Notes under the pieces: generated by a model | Databases searched by the model: none | Told to the model about the DNA's origin: nothing | What the model saw: only the letters and a program-made list of their open reading frames with translations | Translations under genes and position numbers: made by a program | NCBI RefSeq assembly: GCF_016082275.1 | Contig: NZ_MOWM01000021.1 | Location: 1-64,000, forward strand | Reading direction: 5' to 3' | Source: Variovorax sp. E3 | Lineage (GTDB): Bacteria; Pseudomonadota; Gammaproteobacteria; Burkholderiales; Burkholderiaceae_C | DNA: 64,000 bases | Shown here: positions 20,415 through 29,000 of the stretch, piece by piece | Layout: each line of letters begins with the position of its first letter | How positions within the stretch are numbered: position 1 is the stretch's first letter

Positions 20415-20720
20415 TCAGGCAGCCGGCATCATTTCGCCGCACTGCCAGCACTGCTCGAAGCCGCCTTCGACGTGCTCGCCGCACACGCACTGCCAGCTGC
20501 GTTGCGGGCGGTGCTGCAGCGCGTGCAGCAGGCGCTTGGCGAGGTCGAACTGGGCCTCGTCGTCGATCCATATCTCGGGCAGGCACTGGTCGGGCGGCAA
20601 CTGGCCCATGACCGCGCCGAGGAACTCGCGCTGCACCGTGGCGGCCACGCCCTCTTCGCGCAGCGCGTGCGCCCACACGGTCGCGATGGCGAGGTTGGGT
20701 GCTTGCGCGAGGCGGCGCAT
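20415..20720 (-). CDS. DUF2007 protein with zinc-ribbon-like C-terminus
   Basis: A 101-residue protein. Residues 1-65 match the DUF2007 fold (MRRLAQAPNLAIATVWAHAL, then EFLGAVMGQLPPDQCLPEIW), seen in proteins proposed to sense small signals. The C-terminus adds four cysteines, CVCG and CWQCG (about residues 78-95), likely to bind zinc. The start at 20720 is 2 bp from the stop of the upstream DUF3717/DUF1289 gene, so they form an operon. Function unknown. Confidence 0.75.
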   Translation of the reverse strand: MRRLAQAPNLAIATVWAHALREEGVAATVQREFLGAVMGQLPPDQCLPEIWIDDEAQFDLAKRLLHALQHRPQRSWQCVCGEHVEGGFEQCWQCGEMMPAA

Positions 20721-20722
20721 CG

Positions 20723-21208
20723 TCAGGGCGCCCAGCTTTGTTCGTTGTCGGGGTCGAACTCGGGATCGGTGTCCGGATTGCCGGAGGACGGTTTTACGGG
20801 CTCGGTTTCGCGCGCGCGCTCGGCGTAGCGGTTGAAGCGCCAGGCCGAGTCTTCCATGGTGATGCGACGCCACGTGGCGCGCTTCTCGACCGGGCTCATC
20901 GCGGGCCAGAACTGGACTTCGTCGAAGCTGCGGCCGCAGCCCTTGCATTCGTCGTCGCCCTGGCTGGTGGAGCAGATGGCAATGCACGGCGTGTCGGGCG
21001 TGCTGTCGTACCAGGCCATCCAGGCGGCCCAGGCCTTGGGCGGAAAGCCGCGCTCGTCGACCTCCTCCTCGTGATGGAAGACCATGAGCGCGTAGACCTC
21101 GGCCAGCGCGCGCAATTCGGGGCCGAGCGTGACCCCGTCGGGCGAGGGCGTTTTCTCGCGCCAATGGTTGATGGCGGCCTCGATGTCGGTGATGTGTATG
21201 GCGGCCAT
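20723..21208 (-). CDS. DUF3717 - DUF1289 two-domain protein
   Basis: A 161-residue protein. The N-terminus (MAAIHITDIEAAINHWREK, about 1-65) is DUF3717, which resembles an H-NS/partner-type helical domain. The C-terminal half (TPCIAICSTSQGDDECKGCG, about 72-125) is DUF1289, a short Cys-rich Fe-S or zinc module. The acidic tail (PDTDPEFDPDNEQ) is disordered. The ATG at 21208 was preferred because it starts the conserved DUF3717 sequence. It is co-transcribed with the DUF2007 gene. The two domains are usually separate proteins as far as I know. No function can be assigned. Confidence 0.75.
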   Translation of the reverse strand: MAAIHITDIEAAINHWREKTPSPDGVTLGPELRALAEVYALMVFHHEEEVDERGFPPKAWAAWMAWYDSTPDTPCIAICSTSQGDDECKGCGRSFDEVQFWPAMSPVEKRATWRRITMEDSAWRFNRYAERARETEPVKPSSGNPDTDPEFDPDNEQSWAP

Positions 21209-21357
21209 GAAGAGTGAAAAATGCAGCGAGCGGGGATCATAGTCCGGCAATGTCCCGAAGCCGCGAAGGGCCATGCGCGCTACAAATAAAAGAGCATCCA
21301 ATGCACTGTTCACGCGGGTTTTCAGGCCGTTCTCTTTAAGCCCCTGAAAACTTTCGG

Positions 21358-21387
21358 TTGCGCCGCCAAGGGCTTCGATGCTCTAAT
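21358..21387 (+). promoter_or_regulatory. Putative promoter of the riboswitch-terC transcript
   Basis: TTGCGC (21358-21363), 18 bases, TCTAAT (21382-21387). Transcription would begin at about 21394, just before the aptamer. The rest of the spacer from 21209 to 21357 shows no gene and nothing else I can name. Confidence 0.4.
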
Positions 21388-21394
21388 TCCGCCC

Positions 21395-21564
21395 ACGAAG
21401 GGGAGTAGCTCCCGACCGCCGTTCACGACGGCGCGAATCGTCAGGTCGTCAATACGAAGCAAAACACTTCCGGCCTGCCGGGCAGCGCACGCGCTCTTTT
21501 CTTGAAGAGCGCGAATGCTGTCGAGCAAGACCTTCGATTTGAACCTGTGCAGGTTTGGTCGAAG
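21395..21564 (+). ncRNA. yybP-ykoY manganese riboswitch with alternative hairpin
   Basis: The aptamer hallmarks are present in order: P1 strand CGAAGG (21396-21401), the conserved GGGGAGTAGCT, the AATCGTCAGGTCGTCAATAC region, CCGGCCTGCCGGGCAGC, a long P4-like hairpin GCGCTCTTTTCTTGAAGAGCGC, and GCAAGACCTTCG closing P1 (CCTTCG, 21531-21536). These riboswitches bind Mn2+ and control manganese exporters and related genes. The P1 3' strand can instead pair downstream: CTTCGA (21532-21537) with TCGAAG (21559-21564), enclosing AACCTG/CAGGTT. The two structures exclude each other, so this is probably the expression platform. The controlled gene is terC, 144 bases downstream. Confidence 0.9.
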
Positions 21565-21707
21565 CGTTCGCGAGTCCCCGGAGTCACCCGGCCCTCATTC
21601 CTCGCTTTCGACCTCCCGCACGGGATGAATCGAAACGCATCGGCATGCGCCTTCCGTCGTCGTCCCCTGAAGGGAGAGACAGGGGCGCGACAACAAAAGA
21701 GGAATCT

Positions 21708-22454
21708 ATGGAACTGTTCATGACCCCGGAGTTCTGGGTCGCTGTCGGTCAGATCATCATGATCGACATCCTGCTCGGTGGCGACAACGCCGTCGTGATC
21801 GCGCTGGCCTGCCGCAAGCTGCCGCCCGCGCAACGCACCAAGGGCATTCTTTGGGGCACCGCCGGCGCCATCATCCTGCGCGTCATCCTGATCTTCTTCG
21901 CGCTCACGCTGCTGGCCATTCCGTTCCTGAAGCTGGTCGGCGCCATCCTGCTGCTGTGGATCGGCGTGAAGCTGCTCGCCCCCGAGCATGACGACGCGCA
22001 CGGCAACATCACCGGCAGCGACAAGCTGTGGGGCGCCGTCAAGACCGTGATCATTGCCGACCTGGTGATGAGCGTGGACAACGTGATCGCCATCGCCGGT
22101 GCCGCGCAAGGCGCCGGTGCCGACCACCAGATGCCGCTCGTGATCTTCGGCCTGCTCGTGAGCATCCCGATCATCGTGTGGGGCAGCCAGCTCGTCATCA
22201 AGCTGATGGACAAGTTCCCGATGATCATCACGCTGGGCGGCATGCTGCTCGGCTGGATCGCCGGCACGATGGCCGTGTCCGACCCCGCGCTGGCGAACGT
22301 CGCCGCCTGGACCTGGGTGCCGAAGGTGCCGCAGACCGACACGATCAAGTACGCGGCCGGTATCGGCGGTGCGCTGCTGGTGCTGGCGGTGGGCAAGTGG
22401 GCTGCCGCGCGGCACGCCCGCAACAAGCCCGCCACCCCGGCAACGACCGCCTGA
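21708..22454 (+). CDS. TerC family integral membrane protein (Mn2+ efflux type)
   Basis: A 248-residue membrane protein with about seven helices and the two family motifs GGDNAVVIALA (near residue 24) and DLVMSVDNVIAIAG (near 118), whose Asp and Asn residues lie in the membrane. The Alx/MeeF-type TerC proteins export manganese and help load it onto exoenzymes. The manganese riboswitch in its leader strongly supports that role. An AGAGGAAT ribosome binding site precedes the ATG at 21708. A second, diverged TerC gene without a riboswitch lies at 40299-40982. Confidence 0.92.
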   Translation: MELFMTPEFWVAVGQIIMIDILLGGDNAVVIALACRKLPPAQRTKGILWGTAGAIILRVILIFFALTLLAIPFLKLVGAILLLWIGVKLLAPEHDDAHGNITGSDKLWGAVKTVIIADLVMSVDNVIAIAGAAQGAGADHQMPLVIFGLLVSIPIIVWGSQLVIKLMDKFPMIITLGGMLLGWIAGTMAVSDPALANVAAWTWVPKVPQTDTIKYAAGIGGALLVLAVGKWAAARHARNKPATPATTA

Positions 22455-22551
22455 TCGCCGATTGCCACCAGTTGAAAGCAATGGGTGGCAATCCCTCGAA
22501 CTTCCGCCTCTAGCCAGTCTCTGTCACTCTAACTATCCGAAGGAGCACGCC

Positions 22552-23016
22552 ATGGAAAAGATCATTCTTTATATCGACGACGTCACCTACGCCTGTGAGC
22601 AGTTCGCCGAACTCGCTCCCGACGCGAACAGCGTCGTGGCGCGCCATTGGGTGCTCGTGGCCTGCGCGCCGCGCATGACGCATCGCATCAGCAAGTGGGT
22701 GAGCCACAGCGCGCGCGAGAACTGGCGCGCCAAGTGGTTCAGCAAGGTGCAGGCGCAGATGCTGCCGCTGCTCGAGCGCAACGGCGGCCAGGTGACGCCG
22801 GTGCTGGCCAAGGGCCCGCTGGCCGAGCTGACCGCGCAGCTCAAGCGCGAGCACGGTGCCGTGCACGTGGTCGATGCCCGCCGTCCGAAGATCGGCGTCG
22901 ACCTGGAGCCGGTCACGCCGGACCAGAAGCCGGCGCACCAGTCGGGCTGGGCCTTTCCCGGCGCCGTGATGGGCATGGGCGCGCTGCTGGTGCTGGCGAA
23001 CGAGCTGGCCGAGTAA
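22552..23016 (+). CDS. Conserved hypothetical protein with C-terminal membrane helix
   Basis: A 154-residue protein I cannot assign to a named family. The N-terminus (MEKIILYIDDVTYACEQF) and the segment KGPLAELTAQLKREHGAVHVVDARRPK suggest a small alpha/beta domain; residues about 130-148 (AFPGAVMGMGALLVLANEL) form one hydrophobic helix, so it may be tail-anchored. AAGGAG lies 6 bases before the ATG at 22552. It follows terC by 97 bp on the same strand and is closed by a strong terminator, so it could be part of the manganese-controlled transcript. Confidence 0.7.
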   Translation: MEKIILYIDDVTYACEQFAELAPDANSVVARHWVLVACAPRMTHRISKWVSHSARENWRAKWFSKVQAQMLPLLERNGGQVTPVLAKGPLAELTAQLKREHGAVHVVDARRPKIGVDLEPVTPDQKPAHQSGWAFPGAVMGMGALLVLANELAE

Positions 23017-23033
23017 GCGCTTCACGTTCTTTG

Positions 23034-23078
23034 ACGAGCCCCGGTGCGGCAACGCACCGGGGCTCGTTGTTTTTGGAG
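23034..23078 (+). terminator. Rho-independent terminator
   Basis: ACGAGCCCCGGTGC, loop GGCAAC, then GCACCGGGGCTCGT and TGTTTTT. It is 18 bp after the stop of the hypothetical gene at 22552. Confidence 0.9.
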
Positions 23079-23099
23079 CCCTGGGGTATCCTGCGCCGC

Positions 23100-23453
23100 A
23101 TGCGCATCATCATCAAATGGCTGCTCAGCGCCGTCGCGCTGCTGGCGGTGGCTTATCTCTACAGTGGCGTCCAGGTCAACAGCTTCGGCTCCGCGCTGAT
23201 CGCGGCGGCCGTGATCGGCCTGCTCAACATGATCGTGCGGCCGGTGCTGGTGGTGCTGACGCTGCCGGTCACCATCGTCACGCTCGGACTGTTCCTGTTC
23301 GTGATCAACGCGCTGCTGTTCTGGGCCGCGTCGGGGCTGCTCGGCGGCTTTCACGTGAACGGCTTCGTGGCCGCGCTGATCGGCTCGCTGCTTTACTCGC
23401 TGCTGGGGCTGCTGATCGAGTCGGCGCTGGGCGGGTTGCTGTCCAAGGCCTGA
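23100..23453 (+). CDS. Phage holin family (4-TM, holin superfamily IV-like) membrane protein
   Basis: A 117-residue protein made almost entirely of four hydrophobic helices (IIIKWLLSAVALLAVAYLYSG; SALIAAAVIGLLNMIVRPVL; TLGLFLFVINALLFWAASGL; AALIGSLLYSLLGLLIESALG). It matches the widespread chromosomal membrane-protein family labelled Mycobacterial 4 TMS phage holin. No lysis genes are nearby, so the holin name is only structural. Function unknown. It converges with the M48 protease gene. Confidence 0.8.
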   Translation: MRIIIKWLLSAVALLAVAYLYSGVQVNSFGSALIAAAVIGLLNMIVRPVLVVLTLPVTIVTLGLFLFVINALLFWAASGLLGGFHVNGFVAALIGSLLYSLLGLLIESALGGLLSKA

Positions 23454-23494
23454 GCCCGTCAGTCAGCCGGCCAGCCACCACGCCGCTCGGCGAC

Positions 23495-25063
23495 CTACTT
23501 CAGCGGCGGCTCGGCCGCCTGCTCCTTCACCAACGCCTCCACGGCCCGCGCACGGGTGTCGATGATCGACGCCTCGTAGTGATCGATCGCCTTGCCTGAC
23601 TGGCGCATCAGCTCCTGCGCCGCCTTGAAGCGGTCGCGCGCGGCCGGGTAGTCGAGGATCGCGACATTGGCCTCGGCATCGGCGCGCACGGCGCGCAGCG
23701 TGTCGTTCTGGGCGCCGTACAGATTGGCCAGCGCATGCCACGCCGTCGCGTCGCGCGGGTTCGCGGCGACCCAATCGCGCAACACGGGAATCATCGGCGC
23801 GGGCTGGCGCGTCGCGCTCGCGGCTTCGGCAGCGAGCATCATCTCGGGCCGCTCCTTCGACTTGGCGTCGAGCAGCGTGGCCGCCTTGGCAGGCGCGCCC
23901 GCGGCCAGTTCGATTTCGGCGCTGAGCCAGCGCGCCTGCTTGGCGGCTACGGGATCTTCGGCCGTGCGCGCCACCAGCCGTTCGGCCAGCGCGCGTGCCG
24001 CCTTGTAGTCGCGCATTTCCTTGGCCGACAGCGCCGCCGCATAGAGCGTGCCGGCCTGCTGCGCCGGCGAGCTTTTCGCGAATTCGCCGGTGGCCGCGGC
24101 ATCCACCCAGAGCCGCAGCACATCGACGCCGGGACGCGTCAGCACACGGGCACGCGAAGCGATCATCGCGTGGTCCATGACCAGCGGCAGCGGCGGCGTG
24201 GTGTCCATGCGGAACTGGAAGCGGCCCTGCATGTCCGAGATGCGCTCCGTGGTCAGCGGGTGGCTGCGCAGATAGGGGTACGAGCCGTTGTCGTTCAGGC
24301 GCGAGGCGTACTGCAGCTTCTCGAACATCGTGGCCGCGCCCTGCGGCGCGAAGCCCGCCTGCGTCATCACGCCGAAGCCGATGCGGTCGGCCTCGCGCTC
24401 CATGTCGCGCGAGAAGTTCAGCTGGTTCTGCGCGAACATCGCCTGGCTGCCCATGATCACGGCCTGGCCCGCGTCGCCGCTGCGGCTCTTGCTCGCCGCG
24501 ATCATCCCGAGGATCAGGCCGGCGATCATCAAGGGCATCTGCTTGCCCTGCTTGGTCATGATGCGCGAGATGTGGCGCTGGGTGACGTGCGAGAGCTCGT
24601 GCCCGAGCACCGTCGCCAGCTCGTCGCGGCTGCCGACCGCGGCCACGAGGCCGAGGTTCAGGCCCAGGTAGCCGCCGGGCAGCGCAAAGGCATTGATGTT
24701 GCGGTCGCGGCCCAGCAGGATCGTCCAGGCGAAGCGCTCGTCGAGTTCGGGCGTGAGCTCGCCACGCGTGCGGGCGGCGGCCAGCAGGCGTTGCCAGATG
24801 TCCTGCACATAGGCGGCGATCACCGGGTCGTCGATGTAGTCGGTGTCGCGGAAGAGCTCGCGGGCGATCTGGTCGCCGAGGTGGCGTTCGGCGCTGGCCG
24901 TCATCTCGCCGCCGTCACCGAGGCCGGGCAGGATCTGCTGCATCTGCGCCAGGGCGGGGACCGGCAGCAGGGCCTGGGACGCTATCAAGAAGGTAGCGCA
25001 GAACGTCCGCAGAGTGGGCGTCCAACGGCGTTTGCGGAGTGGGGTGGGAGTCAAGCGCGGCAT
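23495..25063 (-). CDS. M48 family periplasmic metalloprotease with TPR region (BepA-like)
   Basis: A 522-residue exported protease. It has a signal peptide ([20 protein letters not shown], residues about 21-40), the zinc motif HELSH (155-159), the third ligand in [10 protein letters not shown], and a C-terminal half of TPR-like helical repeats. BepA-type enzymes both degrade and help assemble outer-membrane beta-barrel proteins such as LptD. An upstream ATG at 25096 is in frame, but the ATG at 25063 gives a normal signal peptide; neither has a well-spaced ribosome binding site. It is divergent from moaC. Confidence 0.88.
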   Translation of the reverse strand: MPRLTPTPLRKRRWTPTLRTFCATFLIASQALLPVPALAQMQQILPGLGDGGEMTASAERHLGDQIARELFRDTDYIDDPVIAAYVQDIWQRLLAAARTRGELTPELDERFAWTILLGRDRNINAFALPGGYLGLNLGLVAAVGSRDELATVLGHELSHVTQRHISRIMTKQGKQMPLMIAGLILGMIAASKSRSGDAGQAVIMGSQAMFAQNQLNFSRDMEREADRIGFGVMTQAGFAPQGAATMFEKLQYASRLNDNGSYPYLRSHPLTTERISDMQGRFQFRMDTTPPLPLVMDHAMIASRARVLTRPGVDVLRLWVDAAATGEFAKSSPAQQAGTLYAAALSAKEMRDYKAARALAERLVARTAEDPVAAKQARWLSAEIELAAGAPAKAATLLDAKSKERPEMMLAAEAASATRQPAPMIPVLRDWVAANPRDATAWHALANLYGAQNDTLRAVRADAEANVAILDYPAARDRFKAAQELMRQSGKAIDHYEASIIDTRARAVEALVKEQAAEPPLK

Positions 25064-25117
25064 TCCTCGTCTGTGGCTCGGGCTCGTATGATGCATCCTC
25101 CAACCGAACGTTCACAC

Positions 25118-25600
25118 ATGAGCTCTCTCACGCATTTTGACGCCCAGGGGCAGGCCCACATGGTCGACGTGGCCGGCAAGGCCTCCACCCACCGCGTGGC
25201 CGTGGCCACGGGCCGCATCGAGATGCAGGCGGCAACGCTGGCGCTGATCGAGTCGGGAACGGCGAAGAAGGGCGACGTGCTGGGCATCGCGCGCATCGCG
25301 GGGATCCAGGCGGCGAAGAAGACGAGCGACCTGATCCCGCTGTGTCATCCGCTGGCGCTGACGCGGGTGGCCGTGGCGTTTGCGCTGGCGGATGCGGGAG
25401 AAGCGCCGCAGGTGGCCTGTACCGCGACCGTGGAGACCGTCGGGCCCACCGGGGTGGAGATGGAGGCGCTGACGGCGGTGCAGGTGGCGCTATTGACTGT
25501 CTACGACATGTGCAAGGCGGTGGACCGGGGGATGCGGATCACGGATGTGCATGTGTTGGAGAAGCATGGGGGGAAGTCGGGGAGTTGGGTGGTGGGGTGA
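25118..25600 (+). CDS. moaC: Cyclic pyranopterin monophosphate synthase
   Basis: A 160-residue MoaC, which converts the MoaA product to cyclic pyranopterin monophosphate in molybdenum cofactor synthesis. Family motifs seen: [20 protein letters not shown] at the start, [13 protein letters not shown] (about 71-83), [35 protein letters not shown] with the catalytic Asp/Lys, and EKHGGKSG at the end. No other moa genes are nearby, so it appears to be a single gene. The start is an ATG at 25118, well placed against the conserved N-terminus. Confidence 0.95.
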   Translation: MSSLTHFDAQGQAHMVDVAGKASTHRVAVATGRIEMQAATLALIESGTAKKGDVLGIARIAGIQAAKKTSDLIPLCHPLALTRVAVAFALADAGEAPQVACTATVETVGPTGVEMEALTAVQVALLTVYDMCKAVDRGMRITDVHVLEKHGGKSGSWVVG

Positions 25601-25622
25601 GATCCCCGGGGCGATTCATCAC

Positions 25623-26063
25623 CTAGCGCCAGCAGGTCTCCGGCGTACCTGGGGTGCCTGCGAAGATGCCCTTCTTGCCAGTGTCGTCCAGAGTGAAGTC
25701 GCCGCACTTGCTGTCCGCTAGTTGCTTGCCCGCGCGCTGGGCTTTGAACACATAGCTGGTGTCGGTCGAAGTCAGGGAAAGGGCGTAGTAGCCGCCCCCA
25801 TTTGGCACATTCAGCTTTGCCAAATCCGCCTGCGCCGCGTACTTGCCGTTCTGCGCCTTCCACCGCTCCTGCCGGGCAGCAGCATCATTGAGCATGTTCT
25901 GCGCCTCCACTCGGCGGGACCGCAGCACGTACTCCGTGTACGACGGATAGGCAATCGCCGCCAGGATGCCGACGACGGCCACCGTAATCATCAGCTCGAT
26001 CAGGGTGAAGCCCTTTTCAGCGTTGCGCACTGGTTTCTCCTTCACAAACATGCATTTCCTCAT
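25623..26063 (-). CDS. pilE: Type IV pilin-like protein PilE
   Basis: A 146-residue class III signal-bearing pseudopilin. The leader ends RNAEKG and is cleaved before [24 protein letters not shown], with the conserved Glu at mature position 5. The C-terminal region (DSKCGDFTLDDTGKKG; ETCW) resembles PilE minor pilins, with two Cys for a disulfide. Last gene of the minor pilin operon; its ATG overlaps the pilY1 stop (ATGA). Minor pilins prime pilus assembly at the inner membrane and sit at the tip with PilY1. Confidence 0.9.
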   Translation of the reverse strand: MRKCMFVKEKPVRNAEKGFTLIELMITVAVVGILAAIAYPSYTEYVLRSRRVEAQNMLNDAAARQERWKAQNGKYAAQADLAKLNVPNGGGYYALSLTSTDTSYVFKAQRAGKQLADSKCGDFTLDDTGKKGIFAGTPGTPETCWR

Positions 26064-29000
26064 TTAGGCGGATTCGGCGGCTGCTTGCGCCAGCTTTGGC
26101 GGCCAAACTGCAAGCCGTGGTTGACCCGCCGCTCGGCATTCGCGCTGGGGTCGAACACCCGCTCCCCGCGAATGGTCTGCTTGCCTGCGCCCGTGTCCGT
26201 GCCATTGACCTGCCCACCACCGATTACGTCAGCGGAATTGAAGACACCGTCACCGTTCATGTCGAACACCACGTAGTCGGTACGGCCGCCACCGTTCGGA
26301 TCGATGCCGTAGATCGTGCCGCTCATGCCCGCGGCGCAAGGATCCTCTGAAGTCCGCACCGACGAAAGGAACAGCCCCCGGCCGTACAGCGTCATGTCGT
26401 AGACCATCTTCTCTCCATTGCGCGGCAGGTCCACGACCCAGCCCCACTTCTCCACATTGGCGTCCTGCGTGCCGGAGGCGCCGGTCTTGTACCAATTCAC
26501 CGTGTTGTTCGTCAGCGAGAAGTTGCCTGAGCCAGCCACCAGTTCCGTGAACGTCTGGCTCTGCAGATCGGCGCGCACCTTGGACGCCGTCGGCAATGGC
26601 GTGGGCGCCGTCGCCCCGCTGGCGCTGTAGCGGTCCCAGATGCCGTACACGGTCTGCTTTTGTATGGTGCTCTTGTCGCTGGCCGTCAGCAGGCGGCCCG
26701 TACCGAAGATCACCAGATCGCCCTTTCCGGTGGGGTGCTGTGTCACGTAGGGAGCCGCCGTGATCGGTTGGCGTTTGCTGTCCGCGTCCTTGGCGGTGAA
26801 GAACTTCTGCACCGTCCACGCCGAGATATCGCCGCTACTCATGTCGAAGCGCCACACATTGCCCGCCAGGTCACCGGCATAAGCCACGTCCGCCTTGCCA
26901 TCGCGGGTGTTGTCCACAGCGGTCACGCGCGACAGACCGTTGCCCAGGGGCATCGACGCCGTCAACTCGGCAGCCGTCATGCCGCCATCCAGGTCGAAGC
27001 GCCGGAGCACGCTGCCGTTCGAGATGTCGAGGACGAACATGCTCGCCCCGCCACCACCCGCAGAGCTGTTGCCCCCCTGATAACCGCCGGGCACCAGCGC
27101 GACCCACTTACCTTTGGTGGTTCCGACATCGTTGAGGCGGGCGATGGTCGGCTGCGGCAGCGAGTTCCCCATGTTGGCGTTCTGATCGGAGCCGAACTCC
27201 CACAGCAACTGGGGCGACGTGGGGTCCGTGATGTCCAGTGCGAATACCTGCTTGCCGCCCGCGCCCAGGCTGCCGATCAGCACCTTGTGCCACGCCGCGC
27301 CGAAATACACGTCCGAGGCGACAGGCGTGCCATCGACGTAGTAGCGGTGAGGTGTACCGTCCTTCTTGCCGTAATCGGGCGCGGTGAGCGTGCTCAGGTT
27401 GTTGCGCATCGCCGTGGGGATGAAGGCAAACTGCTCGACACCGTTCTCGGCGCGGAAGGCGTGGAACATGCCATCGTTGGCGCCGACGTAGATCATCTCC
27501 GGCTGGCTCGCCTGGCCGGCGGCAAAGGCCCCGTAGTTGCTGCCGGTGCCTTCCAGCGGATCGGCGGCTCCCGCCCGGTAGAGCGCACCCTTCACGCGCA
27601 GCGGCGAAGAGTTGACGATGTCGCCCAGCAGATTGGGGCTCCCGCTCGGCAAACTCTTGCGGACACGGAACGTATCGCTCTCACCGCGCAGGAAGCTGAT
27701 GCGCTGTTCGGCCTTCGCATCCGCCAGGTTCGTAGCGGGATTCTTGTTGAGTGCCGTGAGCCAGGCTGCATCGGCCGGCTGGCCATTGATGCCGACAAAA
27801 GTGAAGGGGCGCAATGTCGGCGTAGTGGTGCCGGCACCAGCGTAGAGGATGTTTCTGTCTCGCGCGGAGCCGCGCGCAACCAGCTTCTCCGCTGCGCTCC
27901 ACTGCCGCACATAGTTCAAGCCCTTGGTGGCGTTCTCGGTGAGCCTTTCGCGGATCACGTCACCGACCCAGCCATCGGCCTCGAAGCGAGTGCGGTAGAG
28001 GTCGCGCCCGCGGCGATCGTGCCACCAGGCACGTCCACCGACACCGCCGTCACAGAGTTGGTGTTCTGCAGGATGTCATTGAAGGCCTTGGTCATCTGCG
28101 CCTTCAACGTGGTGGCATTGGTGACCAGGAAATAGTTGTCCGGGTCGCCCACGATCGTGGCGGGGTCACGCCCCGGCATGCCGTATTTGGCGGCGTACCA
28201 CAGAGGATCCTTGAGAAAGCTGCCCGAGGTGCTGCTTGTGCTGGTCGTGAAGGTCCGGCTGGCCGAGAGCGGCAGGTTGGCGCACTCGGCATCGTTGGAT
28301 CGTGCCACGCAATAGCCAGGCGCACGCGTGGGAGGCGTGTTCAGCGCGTAATACACGGAACCCGTGTCCTTGTCCCGCACTTCAAGATACATGCCGTCCT
28401 GGGTCGTGCCGGAGATCACGTAGCCCATGTGCTGGCCAATGCTGCCCGCAGCGTACTCAGACACCATGTCGACCTTCACGCTGCCGTTCGCCTGCAGCGA
28501 GACGATGTAGCGCGAGATGGCATCCATGTCGTGGTCAGCGCCCTGCTCCACGTCTTCATAGTTGATGCGGAACTCCGCATAAGGCCGCCCCTCGTTGATC
28601 GCAGTGTTCTGGTCGGCCGTGCCGGTGTTGGCGATGCGGTCCACGTAGTAGTCGACGATCTGATTGGTCGGCGCGAAGCGCGTGGGATCGATGCTGAAGC
28701 CGGTCACGGACTTGGCAAAGGGGGAGATCGTCACGAACCGGCCACCACCCACCGGAAAACGAATCTCCGGCAGCGGAGAAGCAATGGCCACCGAATAGGT
28801 CATCAGCCGGTTCTTGCCCTTGGCGTTGCCGAAAACGGGATTGTTGGCGGCAAAGCGAGACACCCCCGCGGAGTAGAAGCTGCCTTCCTTGCTGGGCTCC
28901 TGGGGCGACAGTCCGCGCACCCAGGAGAGATCGTCAACGGTCTTCACCGAGGGCGCGCCGTTCGCGTTGGCCGAGGTCGACTGGCCGATGAAGAAGTTCT

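Noticed and set aside
23100-23453. Prophage remnant suggested by the holin-like gene
   Set aside because: No endolysin, integrase, structural gene or att-like repeat nearby; this 4-helix family is common in chromosomes.
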